Shown here: positions 45,168 to 53,727 of the stretch, piece by piece
Position numbering within the stretch: the first letter of the stretch is position 1
Layout: every line of letters begins with the position of its first letter
Assembly: GCA_020199775.1 (NCBI GenBank)
Contig: JAIVJZ010000040.1
Coordinates: 930,001-994,000, forward strand
DNA: 64,000 nucleotides
Origin: Acidobacteriota bacterium
GTDB taxonomy: Bacteria > Acidobacteriota > Blastocatellia > Pyrinomonadales > Pyrinomonadaceae
Direction: 5' to 3'
Program-made: the position numbers and the translations under genes
Notes under the pieces: generated by a model
Seen by the model: only the letters and a program-made list of their open reading frames with translations
Database searches by the model: none
What the model was told of the DNA's origin: nothing

Positions 45168-46919
45168 TCACGTATCTTTATGGTAGAGGGCGACGTAGCG
45201 CGCAAACTCTTCTGCGGGCGCGTGCGCGCTCTCGTCGGCGTCGTTGATTTCGTCGCCCGTCGCGCCGCCGCGCGCGCGCCGTTCGCTGAAGGCGGTTTCG
45301 GCGATGTTGGCGAGCCACCAGAACGTGCCGCGCGCGCCGAGATGTTCGCGCACGCGCTGGAAGATGTGCGGGTAGAGTTTGGCGGTGCGTCCGAGGAGGC
45401 TCTTGAGCGCGCTGAACGACATGCGATCCTGAAACAGTTCGCGCCGCACGCGCACGTCCAGATCGTGCAGCGCGGCCATCACGGCGTTGAGCGTCTCGTT
45501 GACGTTCGCGGGCTGACCCTGCGGCGCGGGGCGCAAAAATTCCGCGAGGCCGGACATCTGCGGCACGCGCGGCGCGGGCGCGTTGATCTCGGAGAGGGCG
45601 CGCGCGTCGAGGAGGTCTGCGGCGAGCGCGAGGTCGGTCAGGTGCGTGATTCGCCGCAACCCGCGCACGCCCGCGCCGGGGCCGGAAAAGGCGAGCGGGC
45701 TGATGACGCCCGCCGCGTCGCCCGCGAGCATCACGCGATCTTCCGCCATGCGCGGGCGCGTCTTCGGCCAGCCGCGCCTCGACACGCCCGGCGCGTAGCC
45801 GAACAGCGGCCGCCCGACACGCCACTGCGCCCCGGCGCGTTTGTAGCGCGGCAACTCCTCGAAGTAACGCTCGAAGAGCGCGAGCAGAGACTTGTCGGCG
45901 GGCGAATCAACCGCGTCGTAAAAGAAGAGACGCGTCGCATACTCGTCGCGCGCCGGGTTGCCCGCGAAGCCCTCCCAGATCAGTTGCCGGTGGTCGCGCG
46001 CGTCCTCTGTGCTGACCAGAATCTCGCCGACGTTGAAATCAACTCTGTCCGCCCCTTCGCCGCGCGCGAACCCGCGCGCCACCGTGCCGACCGACGGCGC
46101 GACGTGCGTGAAGGCGCGTCCCCCGTCGAACTGCCGCGCCACGGGCGAATGCGCTCCGGTCGCGTCGACGAACAGGCGAGCCGCGAACAGACGTCGTCTT
46201 CCGTGCCCGCCGCCGCTCACGCGGTCGCCGCGCACGTCTTCCGTTTCGACGCACACGCGATCCGCTTCCACGTAAGCGCGCACGAAGCGCAAATTCTCAA
46301 AGAGCGCGGAGCCTTCGCCCGCGCGCGCGCGGATTTTCGACGCGGCCAGCCCCAACAGCTTGTCTGCGTCGACGGCCACGTCGAGCACGTTCTCCATCCA
46401 GAGCGGCGGCGTCTTCACGCGCGAAGCCGCGTCGTGAAATTTGACGAAGCCCGCGCGGTAACGGTTAAGGACAACGCCCTCGATCTCCGCCTTCGTAAAC
46501 AGCCCGGCGCGCTCGAACTCGCCTAGTTCCTCGTCGCACAGGTTCCACGCCCGCCCGCCGCCCTCGCGCCCAATCGTGCCCGCGTCAAAAACCATCACGC
46601 GGCGTTTGAAACGCGACGCCAGCACGGCCGCGTGCAGCAGGCCGAGCGCGCCGCCCGCATAAATGATCTCGAACTCGCCCTCGACGGCGAGACCCGAAGG
46701 CGGCGCGCCGCGCACGACGGCTTCGCGCGCCGTCCGCTGCTGGTTCTCCAGAGTCTCTTGCCAGCGCGTCTCCGTCAGCCAGATGCGGCGCAGGTAGTTT
46801 TCACGCTCGCCGAGCGCGCCGAAGTTTGCCACCGTCAGCGGGTAATGCTCGCGAAAATATTTGAGATCGGGCGTGGGCGGAGCCTTCGCCTCATCGGATG
46901 TAGTCGGGGCGGAAGTCAT
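45168..46919 (-). CDS. FAD-dependent oxidoreductase (lycopene-cyclase/GGR-like superfamily)
   Basis: 583 aa from the ATG at 46919 (MTSAPTTSDEAKAPP). A 90-residue N-terminal region is followed by a dinucleotide-binding strand-turn-helix with an altered glycine motif (EIIYAGGALGLLHAAVLASRF) and VMVFDAG. A second FAD region reads RVMLAGDAAGVISPLAFSGPGAGV (about residue 400). No membrane segments. The substrate is unknown. The N-terminal region and the YAGGALG variant set it apart from the FAD protein at 17003. Confidence 0.8.
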   Translation of the reverse strand: MTSAPTTSDEAKAPPTPDLKYFREHYPLTVANFGALGERENYLRRIWLTETRWQETLENQQRTAREAVVRGAPPSGLAVEGEFEIIYAGGALGLLHAAVLASRFKRRVMVFDAGTIGREGGGRAWNLCDEELGEFERAGLFTKAEIEGVVLNRYRAGFVKFHDAASRVKTPPLWMENVLDVAVDADKLLGLAASKIRARAGEGSALFENLRFVRAYVEADRVCVETEDVRGDRVSGGGHGRRRLFAARLFVDATGAHSPVARQFDGGRAFTHVAPSVGTVARGFARGEGADRVDFNVGEILVSTEDARDHRQLIWEGFAGNPARDEYATRLFFYDAVDSPADKSLLALFERYFEELPRYKRAGAQWRVGRPLFGYAPGVSRRGWPKTRPRMAEDRVMLAGDAAGVISPLAFSGPGAGVRGLRRITHLTDLALAADLLDARALSEINAPAPRVPQMSGLAEFLRPAPQGQPANVNETLNAVMAALHDLDVRVRRELFQDRMSFSALKSLLGRTAKLYPHIFQRVREHLGARGTFWWLANIAETAFSERRARGGATGDEINDADESAHAPAEEFARYVALYHKDT

Positions 46920-47014
46920 ACAAAAAAATGAAAATCCTTCGGAATGGAATTTTGCGAGCGGAGACTGTAGCGCGCGCCCGTTACAAATCAATCACTAAAG
47001 ACGCATGAACTCGT

Positions 47015-47293
47015 TCACGCGCGCCGCCCGCGTGTGAGCAGGCTGATCACGGCGACGAAGAGCGCGGAGCCGATGATCGACCAGACGACCGGAAAATTCT
47101 TGCCCGCCACCGGCAACATCAGCAACTCCGGCAGCCCCAACTGCCGCGCCAGCCACATCCCCAGAATCGCGCCGACGAAACCGAGCGCGATTGAGACGAG
47201 ACAGCCGCCGCGCGAAAAACCGCTAATCGCCTGCCCGAGCGCGCCGCAGACGCCCGCCACCAGCAGCAAGAGGAGCAAATCAATCAATGTCAT
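47015..47293 (-). CDS. GlsB/YeaQ/YmgE-family small membrane protein
   Basis: 92 aa with three membrane segments. It has the glycine-rich pattern of the transglycosylase-associated family (AGVCGALGQAISGFSRGGCLVSIALGFVGAILGMWLAR, IIGSALFVAVISLL). Members are stress-induced inner-membrane proteins of unclear function. Confidence 0.85.
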   Translation of the reverse strand: MTLIDLLLLLLVAGVCGALGQAISGFSRGGCLVSIALGFVGAILGMWLARQLGLPELLMLPVAGKNFPVVWSIIGSALFVAVISLLTRGRRA

Positions 47294-47488
47294 GGCCTTC
47301 TACCTCGTGTTTTAATTAAACGTTAAAAGCGTCGAGCAGTTTCCTCTTTCCAATTCGCGCGATTGTCAATATAATCGTTCGTGGCCGGGAGAATTGACAG
47401 GGCCACACCCCTCGGAAGTTGTTGCTCGCGCTCGACGCCCTCGACCCTCATTAAATTTTCACCAAGAGTTCAGGAGATTTTACCAGAG

Positions 47489-47890
47489 ATGCGCAAACTG
47501 TTTCTCGCCACCATCATCATTATCGCCACTTTCAGCGTCGCCGCGGCGCAGGATGCGGCCTCCACGTCGTCTAACCAGAGCGACATCCCCAACATGGGCA
47601 GAGCGCCGAGCCAGCCGAACGGCATCGGGCGGCTCGACGCGCGCGTCTTCGATCAGGCCGGAAACCCTGTGCGCGGCGCGTCGCTTAAACTCGAATCCGA
47701 ACGCACGGACGGCTACTTCTGCGAGTCCTGGAACTCGTCGGACGAACGCGGCGTTGCCGTGCTGCCGCCGCTGCACATGGGCAGCCTTAAGTTGATCGTC
47801 AAGGCCAAAGGCTACGAGACGCAGAAGATCGACGTGCCCGCCGCCAGCCTCAACGAACCGTTTCGCATCACGCTCGTCAAGAAGAATTAG
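47489..47890 (+). CDS. Small secreted carboxypeptidase-regulatory-like domain protein (paralogue of 6568-6954)
   Basis: 133 aa from ATG 47489 (MRKLFLATIIIIATFSVAAAQ), a clear signal peptide. The mature part is one carboxypeptidase-regulatory-like domain: GIGRLDARVFDQAGNPVRGA, YFCESWNSSDERGVAVLPPLHMGSLKLIVKAKGYETQ. It shares the F(C)E(S/T)WNSSD segment with the protein at 6568, about 41 kb away in the opposite orientation. AGGAG lies upstream of the start. Confidence 0.82.
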   Translation: MRKLFLATIIIIATFSVAAAQDAASTSSNQSDIPNMGRAPSQPNGIGRLDARVFDQAGNPVRGASLKLESERTDGYFCESWNSSDERGVAVLPPLHMGSLKLIVKAKGYETQKIDVPAASLNEPFRITLVKKN

Positions 47891-48079
47891 CGCGCGCACC
47901 GGATAATTAGTTTCACGCAACGGGAGTGCGTGGCGGAGTTGAACGACTTCGCCGCGCGCTCCTTTTCTATTCTCGGCCGGGCGACGCGCGTGCGCCCTAT
48001 GACAATTCGGAAAGTGTCCCACACGCGCCGCCGCGCCCCGGCGGCCGAATCTATCCTCCAACGTGAAAGGGGAGGGCAG

Positions 48080-49027
48080 ATGAAAGCCGACGCTCCGAGC
48101 GCAACCGCTTATCTCATTGCGACCAGCACGCTCTTTGTCGCCGCCGACCCGTTCGCCGGTCGGCTGATCCCCGCGCGCGCCGCCGAACTCAGCGCGCATT
48201 TCGTCGAAGCTCGCTCGCGCGCCGCGCGTTGGGCGCACGAAACGCTCCTGCGCCGCAAGGGCGCGCGCCCCTTCGTCTCCGCGCTCGAACGCCTCACGCT
48301 CCCCGGCATCCAACTCCACTACGCGCTGCGCAAACTCTATCTCGAAGAGACGACGCGCGCCGCCATCGCGGACGGCATCCGTCAGGTCGTCATCTTCGGC
48401 GCGGGCTACGACACGCTCGCCCTGCGTTTGCATGGGGCGTTCCCCGGCGTCCAATTCATCGAGACGGATCATCCGGCCACCCAGCGGCGCAAAATTCACG
48501 CGCTCGCCGCCCACGCGCGCCGCGACGCGCACGGGCCAGCGGCAACCAACCTGCGCTTCCTCCCTCTAGACCTCACGCGCCGCGGATTCGCCGACGCGCT
48601 GCTCAACTCCGACGGCTACCGCGCCGACGCCCCGACGCTCTTTATCGCCGAGGGCTTGCTGATGTATCTCGCGCCCGCCGAAGTGGACGCTCTTTTCCGA
48701 ACGATGCGCGACTGTAGCGACGGCGCGCCCATCCGATTCGCCTTCACGTTCATGGAGCCGCAGGCGGACGGGCGCGTCAATTTTCTCACGCGCAGCCGCG
48801 CCGTCGATGCGTGGCTCAGTTGGCGGCGCGAAGCGTTCAAATGGGGCATCGGGCGCGGCGAGCTTCCGGCATATCTCGCGGCGCGCGGGTTCGCGTTGCG
48901 CGAGATCGCCACGCACGAAACTTTTCGCCGCCGCTATCTCGAACCCGAAGCTCTCGCACACCTGCCGCTCGCCGCGGGCGAATACGTCTGCGTCGCCGGA
49001 GACCTGGACGAGTGGGGGAAACGTTGA
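48080..49027 (+). CDS. SAM-dependent methyltransferase, leucine-carboxyl-methyltransferase-like family
   Basis: 315 aa. ATG 48080 is chosen because AAAGGGGAGGG precedes it; the upstream frame is open but lacks conservation. SAM-binding motif VVIFGAGYDTLALRL, then FIETDHPATQRRK and the later segment FIAEGLLMYLAPAEVDALF, typical of the TIGR00027/LCM-like family that methylates carboxyl or hydroxyl groups of small molecules. Its TGA shares one base with the ATG of the next gene (TGATG), so the pair is translationally coupled. Confidence 0.88.
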   Translation: MKADAPSATAYLIATSTLFVAADPFAGRLIPARAAELSAHFVEARSRAARWAHETLLRRKGARPFVSALERLTLPGIQLHYALRKLYLEETTRAAIADGIRQVVIFGAGYDTLALRLHGAFPGVQFIETDHPATQRRKIHALAAHARRDAHGPAATNLRFLPLDLTRRGFADALLNSDGYRADAPTLFIAEGLLMYLAPAEVDALFRTMRDCSDGAPIRFAFTFMEPQADGRVNFLTRSRAVDAWLSWRREAFKWGIGRGELPAYLAARGFALREIATHETFRRRYLEPEALAHLPLAAGEYVCVAGDLDEWGKR

Positions 49028-50619
49028 TGCGCGGCGCGAAGGAACTGAAAAGCCACCTGTCAGGGCGACGCGCGGGCGACGCCGCGACGGCGACGGCGGC
49101 GGGCGTCACGGTCGCAGCGCGCGGAGCGGGGACGGACATGCATGAGCGTCGTTTCGCCCGCACGATAAGTTCCCTGTCATCCACGGTCGTGAACGACGTG
49201 CATTCGCAGTTGAACGAGACGCGCGTCGGTCGCATCGTCGAACCGGATACGGTGGAGGCGTTGCAGTCGCTCGTCCGGCAGGCGCGAGAGGCGGGCGGCG
49301 CGCTATCGGTGGCGGGCGGCAGGCACGCGATGGGCGGGCAGCAGTTTGCCGCAAGTGGTGTGCTCGTGGACATGAAGCGCATGAATCGCGTGCTCTCGTT
49401 CGACCCTGCGCGCTACGAGATCGAAGTCGAAGCGGGCATCCAGTGGCCGCAGTTGATCAACTTCATGGTCGCCGCGCAACGCGGGCGCGCGACGCACCAA
49501 CAGGCGGGCATCGTGCAGAAGCAGACGGGCGCGGACAACCTCAGCATCGGCGGCGCGCTCGCGGCCAACATCCACGGGCGCGGTTTGAATTTGAAGCCGT
49601 TCGTGGGCGATGTCGAATCGTTCGTGCTGGTTGATGCGGAGGGCGCGGCGCGGCCGTGTAGCCGGAGCGAGAACCGCGAGTTGTTTAGTCTGGCTGTCGG
49701 CGGCTACGGTCTGTTCGGCATCGTCGCGAGCGTGCGCCTGCGCCTCGCGCGGCGACGCAAGCTGGAACGCGTCGCCGGGATCATGACGACGCGCGATCTC
49801 GCGTCCGCGTTCGACGAGCGCATCGCGGCCGGTTTCCTCTACGGCGATTTTCAATTCGTCACGGACGAAGCGTCGCCGGATTTTTTGCGCCGGGGAATCT
49901 TCTCCTGCTATCGCCCCGTCGCCGCCGCCGCCGACGCGCCCGTGCCGGAAGATCAGGCGGAACTCTGCGCCGAAGATTGGCGGAATCTCTACCATCTCGC
50001 GCACGTCAATCGACGCCGCGCCTTCGAGGTCTATTCCGGCCACTACCTCGCCACCTCCGGCCAACTCTACTGGTCGGACACCCATCAACTCAGCATCTAC
50101 CTCGACGACTATCATCGCCAACTCGACCTCAAGATGGGGGCGCGCGTGCGCTCGACCGAGATGATCTCGGAAGTTTATGTGCCGCGCGCCGCGCTCTTCG
50201 ATTTTCTCGAAGACGTGCGGCGCGATTTCCGACGCCACGCCGTCGAGTTGATTTACGGGACGGTGCGACTCATCGAGCGCGACGACGAGAGTTTTCTCGC
50301 GTGGGCGAAAGAGGGTTACGCCTGTGTCGTCTTCAACCTCCACACCGAGCACAGCGCGGCGGGAATCCGTAAAGCGCAAGCCGACTTTCGACGTCTCATC
50401 ACGCGCGCCATCGAACGGGGCGGCAGTTACTATCTCACCTATCATCGCTGGGCGACGCGCGAACAAGTCGAAACCTGCTACCCGCAACTCCGCGAATTCC
50501 TCCGCCGCAAACGATGCCACGACCCGCGCGAAATTTTTCAGAGCGACTGGTATCGCCACTACCGCGAAATGTTCGACGCCGATAGAGCCGTTATCAATTC
50601 AAACGGGGCGTTGTTTTAA
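49027..50619 (+). CDS. FAD-binding oxidoreductase (PCMH-type, aldonolactone-oxidase-like)
   Basis: 530 aa from ATG 49027; ATG 49138 (MHERRFARTI) is an alternative start. The PCMH FAD domain covers about residues 60-240: VEPDTVEALQSLVRQA, SVAGGRHAMGGQQ, DNLSIGGALAANIHGRG, GGYGLFGIVASVRL. The C-terminal half resembles D-arabinono-lactone oxidase/alditol oxidase. The substrate is unknown. It is coupled to the methyltransferase by TGATG. Its 3' end overlaps the convergent TPR gene by 21 bases. Confidence 0.88.
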   Translation: MRGAKELKSHLSGRRAGDAATATAAGVTVAARGAGTDMHERRFARTISSLSSTVVNDVHSQLNETRVGRIVEPDTVEALQSLVRQAREAGGALSVAGGRHAMGGQQFAASGVLVDMKRMNRVLSFDPARYEIEVEAGIQWPQLINFMVAAQRGRATHQQAGIVQKQTGADNLSIGGALAANIHGRGLNLKPFVGDVESFVLVDAEGAARPCSRSENRELFSLAVGGYGLFGIVASVRLRLARRRKLERVAGIMTTRDLASAFDERIAAGFLYGDFQFVTDEASPDFLRRGIFSCYRPVAAAADAPVPEDQAELCAEDWRNLYHLAHVNRRRAFEVYSGHYLATSGQLYWSDTHQLSIYLDDYHRQLDLKMGARVRSTEMISEVYVPRAALFDFLEDVRRDFRRHAVELIYGTVRLIERDDESFLAWAKEGYACVVFNLHTEHSAAGIRKAQADFRRLITRAIERGGSYYLTYHRWATREQVETCYPQLREFLRRKRCHDPREIFQSDWYRHYREMFDADRAVINSNGALF

Positions 50620-50994
50620 GATTGAGATGTTCTGCCTGATGCGCTCTCCGTCTTCGTCCGTCAGGGAAAGCTCGGAGAGCAGCCGCTCGTACAACGACAG
50701 GCTATCGGCCGTCAAGCCCCTCTCGGCCATGTAAGCGGCCTTATGTTCGGCGGCGAAGAATCCCCCGTGCGCGCGCTCAAAGCTGATGGCGTGGTCGTAC
50801 CACAAGAGCGCGTCCGAGTCCTGCCCCTTCTGCCCGAAAATGATCGCCATGTTGACGCACACGATCATCTTATGAAAGTCGTTGAGGTCGCATTCGATGA
50901 GCGGCCTGAGAACGGTTAACGCGTCGTCGTGCTGCGAGCTTTCCACGAAGCGCGCGGCCAAAAACAAAGACTCGTCGAAGTGTTCAGCTTCCAT
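50599..50994 (-). CDS. Small TPR-like protein
   Basis: 131 aa, all helical. Two or three TPR-like units are visible: ESLFLAARFVESSQHDDALTVLRPLI, MIVCVNMAIIFGQKGQDSDALLWYDHAI and KAAYMAERGLTADSLSLYERLL. No signal peptide. It lies just upstream of the egtA gene on the same strand (20-base gap), which might mean co-transcription, but a link to ergothioneine is not supported otherwise. Confidence 0.75.
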   Translation of the reverse strand: MEAEHFDESLFLAARFVESSQHDDALTVLRPLIECDLNDFHKMIVCVNMAIIFGQKGQDSDALLWYDHAISFERAHGGFFAAEHKAAYMAERGLTADSLSLYERLLSELSLTDEDGERIRQNISILKQRPV

Positions 50995-51014
50995 AAGAAT
51001 CCTAACTCAGGGTT

Positions 51015-52436
51015 TCAGGCGATGCGGAGATGTTCGAAGACGCAGGACATCGACGCGTGCCACGAGCCGCGCCAGTTGCGGAGCAGGATGTCGGCCGGAG
51101 AGATTTCGTCCGCGACGACTTGCTGGCGCAGCACGTCGAGGTAGGGCAACTCTTCGGGGGCGACGCGGCTCAAGCCTTCGACGGCGAGCGCGACTGATTC
51201 TTTCGCGAGCGCGAGCACGTCAACCCCGGCGGCGCGCGCCGCGAGCGCGTCGCGGGCGACCGCCGCGCGCAGTTCGAGCGCGTCGTCGCGGTTCAGATCG
51301 GGCGCGATGCGCAGGGCGTGCGAGAGCGCGTCGGGACAGTAGAGCAAGCCTTTCCAGTAGGCTTGGAAGGCGAGCGCGTGGGCGAGCGAGCCGCAGTCCG
51401 CGCTGCGCAGTTCGAGATGTTGTTTGAGGCGCGCGTCGGTGAAGATGGTGGTGAGATGATCCGCCCAGTCGCCGAAGACGGGCGCGAGCGCGTCGCACCC
51501 GCGCGCGAGGAAGTCGCCGAATTTCATGCCCGTCGGAGCCTCGGTGTAGCTCCCGGCGCGCTGCGCGAAGAGCATGGGCACGTCGAGCGCGTAGGCGATG
51601 AACGCCGCGGGCGAGAAGGACTTTTCGCGCAGCGCGGGCGGCGAGATGCCGGCGCGGTCGTCGTCGGTCGAGAGCCACGCGGCGGCGCGCGTGGACTTGT
51701 AGCCGGAAAGGCGGCCGTTCTCGAAGGGCGAGTTGGCGAAGATGGCCGTCGCGATGGGGGCGAGACGGTTGCCGACGAGAAACTTCTGCGCGAGGTCGGC
51801 TTCCGCGCCGTAATCGAGATTGGCCTGCACGGAGCAGGTGCGCGTCATCATGTCCCACGCGCGCGCCCCGCGCGTCGCGAGATAGGGGCGCATCACGTCG
51901 TAGCGCATCTTCGGAAACCAACGCTGCTCGTCAAGCGTGCAGAGAGGATCGAAGCCGACGGCAAGGAAGACGAAACTCTCCGCTTCGGCGATCTCGTGCA
52001 GGCGCGCGAGGTAGCGCGTGACTTCGCGCTCGACATCGGCCAACTTCCGCTGCGGCGCGCCGGAGAACTCGATCTGCCCGCCCGGTTCGACCGTCAGGCG
52101 ATTCATCCGTCCCGCGTTGGCTTCGACGACGGTGCCTCCTTCGTAGACGAGATCGCCGGGCGCGGGCGCGAAGCCCGCGAGCACGCCCTGCACCTGCGCC
52201 GGGTTCAGGCGCGCCGGGTGGCCGCCCCGGCTCACGTCGTATCCGAAAAGTTCAAACTCGATGCCGCACATCCACTCGGCGGCGGGCTTCGCGCCGCGCC
52301 GCAGGTTCTCTTCGAAGAGCAGCGCGGAAGACTCGTCGATTGCATCGGTCAGCAGCGGAAAGCCGGCGGGCGCGTGGGCGGCATCGCCGGTCGTGCAACC
52401 GGCCGCCACCCTTTCGATGAGTTGATCGTGAGTCAT
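51015..52436 (-). CDS. egtA: Glutamate-cysteine ligase of the ergothioneine cluster
   Basis: 473 aa from the ATG at 52436 (MTHDQLIERV). It matches GCS2/EgtA-type ligases: CGIEFELFGYD, VEPGGQIEFSGAP, then SVQANLDYGAEADLAQKFLVGNRLAPIATAIFANSPF. It makes gamma-glutamylcysteine, the sulfur donor used by EgtB in the classical pathway. It is 23 bases downstream of egtD. No gshB is nearby, which supports the egtA assignment over glutathione synthesis. Confidence 0.85.
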   Translation of the reverse strand: MTHDQLIERVAAGCTTGDAAHAPAGFPLLTDAIDESSALLFEENLRRGAKPAAEWMCGIEFELFGYDVSRGGHPARLNPAQVQGVLAGFAPAPGDLVYEGGTVVEANAGRMNRLTVEPGGQIEFSGAPQRKLADVEREVTRYLARLHEIAEAESFVFLAVGFDPLCTLDEQRWFPKMRYDVMRPYLATRGARAWDMMTRTCSVQANLDYGAEADLAQKFLVGNRLAPIATAIFANSPFENGRLSGYKSTRAAAWLSTDDDRAGISPPALREKSFSPAAFIAYALDVPMLFAQRAGSYTEAPTGMKFGDFLARGCDALAPVFGDWADHLTTIFTDARLKQHLELRSADCGSLAHALAFQAYWKGLLYCPDALSHALRIAPDLNRDDALELRAAVARDALAARAAGVDVLALAKESVALAVEGLSRVAPEELPYLDVLRQQVVADEISPADILLRNWRGSWHASMSCVFEHLRIA

Positions 52437-52459
52437 ACGTGAAACCGGGAATCTTCGAG

Positions 52460-53488
52460 CTAACGCGCGACGAAAAGGTTGCTGCTGAAACGCCCCGCCG
52501 CGTCCGTCCACCTGTGCGTGCACGCAAAGCCCGTGTGCGCGGCCAGCGCGTCGAGTCCCTCGCGGTCGTACTTGTAGGAGTTCTCGGTGTGGACGCGTTC
52601 GCCCTCCGCGAAACTGATCTCCAGGTCGAGTTTGGGCAGGCTGACGACCTGCGCTTGCCTGCTCTCGATGTAGATTTCGACGCGCCCCGCCGCCTCGTGA
52701 TAGACGGCGACGTGACGAAAGGCGCGCGGGTCGAAGTCGGCGTCGAACTCGCGGTTGAGACGCACGAGTTGATTGAGATTGAAGGCGGCGGTTACGCCGA
52801 GCGCGTCGTCGTAAGCGGCTTCCAGAGTCGCGCGGTCTTTCTTTAAATCCGCGCCGAGCAGCAGCGCGTCGCCGTCGCGGAGCACGGCGCGGAGCGCGTG
52901 CAAAAATTGCCCCGCGCCGTCGCGATCGAAGTTGCCGATGTTCGAGCCGAGAAAGAGTGCGAGCAGGCGTCCGCCGCGCTCCCTCCCGCGCTCGCGGCCG
53001 AAGTGTGCGAGCGCGGCGTCGTAGTCGCTGGCGTAAGCTTCGATGCTGAGCGCGGGGTAAGATTGGAGCAACGCGCGCGCGCTCGTTTCGAGAGCCGACA
53101 CGGAAATATCAACCGGGAGATAGAGCAAGCTCGTTTGACGTTTAAGGACGGCTTCGATGATGCGGCGCGTCTTCGTCGCGCTGCCGCTTCCCAACTCAAG
53201 CAGCGAGAGCGGCGCATCATCAGGCGCGGCGGCCGCGGCGGCGATCTCTGCGGCGTGGCACGCGAGGATTTCGTTTTCGGCGCGCGTCAGGTAATACTCC
53301 GGCACGAGGCAGATCGCGTCGAAGAGTTCGCTGCCGAGTTCGTCGTAAAAATATTTGGGAAAGAGTTGCTTCGGTGATGCGCTGAGGCCGTCGGACGTGT
53401 CGCGGGCGAAGGCGGCGCGGGCGTCCGCGGTGTCGAGCCGGTGGAGGCGCAGGCGTGCGGCGTGGGGGTCTTCGGCAGTGGGCGGCAT
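52460..53488 (-). CDS. egtD: L-histidine N-alpha-methyltransferase
   Basis: 342 aa. The EgtD signature is complete: SPKQLFPKYFYDELGSELFD at the start, ELGSGSATKTRRIIEA (SAM site), LFLGSNIGNF, and the substrate-binding C-terminus with HTENSYKYDREGLDALA. It trimethylates histidine to hercynine. The first gene of the egtD-egtA minus-strand operon; divergent from egtB. Confidence 0.93.
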   Translation of the reverse strand: MPPTAEDPHAARLRLHRLDTADARAAFARDTSDGLSASPKQLFPKYFYDELGSELFDAICLVPEYYLTRAENEILACHAAEIAAAAAAPDDAPLSLLELGSGSATKTRRIIEAVLKRQTSLLYLPVDISVSALETSARALLQSYPALSIEAYASDYDAALAHFGRERGRERGGRLLALFLGSNIGNFDRDGAGQFLHALRAVLRDGDALLLGADLKKDRATLEAAYDDALGVTAAFNLNQLVRLNREFDADFDPRAFRHVAVYHEAAGRVEIYIESRQAQVVSLPKLDLEISFAEGERVHTENSYKYDREGLDALAAHTGFACTHRWTDAAGRFSSNLFVAR

Positions 53489-53637
53489 CGTCTTGGAAAT
53501 TCTTCCGTCGGCGTTTCAAGTTGCGAGTTCGCGGTCAGAATCCTAAAAGTTTTGCTTGATGCGCGCTCCCCCGGTTCGTCCTTTTCGCATGCTATCATAA
53601 CTCGTCAAAGTTCACTGTCAACCGTCGGCGCGGAATG

Positions 53638-53721
53638 AGTTTCAAGTTTCAGGTTTCAGGTTTCAAGACTGAAGACCTGAGAACTTTCAGACTTGAAACT
53701 TGAAACCTGAAACCTGAAACT
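53638..53721. repeat. Heptamer-type inverted repeat (GGTTTCA units)
   Basis: The left arm 53638-53667 is AGTTTCA, AGTTTCA, GGTTTCA, GGTTTCA plus AG. The right arm 53692-53721 is the complement with 28 of 30 matches. It lies in the divergent egtD/egtB region and ends six bases before the egtB ATG. Confidence 0.88.
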
Positions 53722-53727
53722 TTTCTT

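Noticed and set aside
51015..52436. Glutathione biosynthesis (gshA)
   Set aside because: There is no gshB next to it, and the gene is in tandem with egtD and opposite egtB, so egtA is the better assignment.
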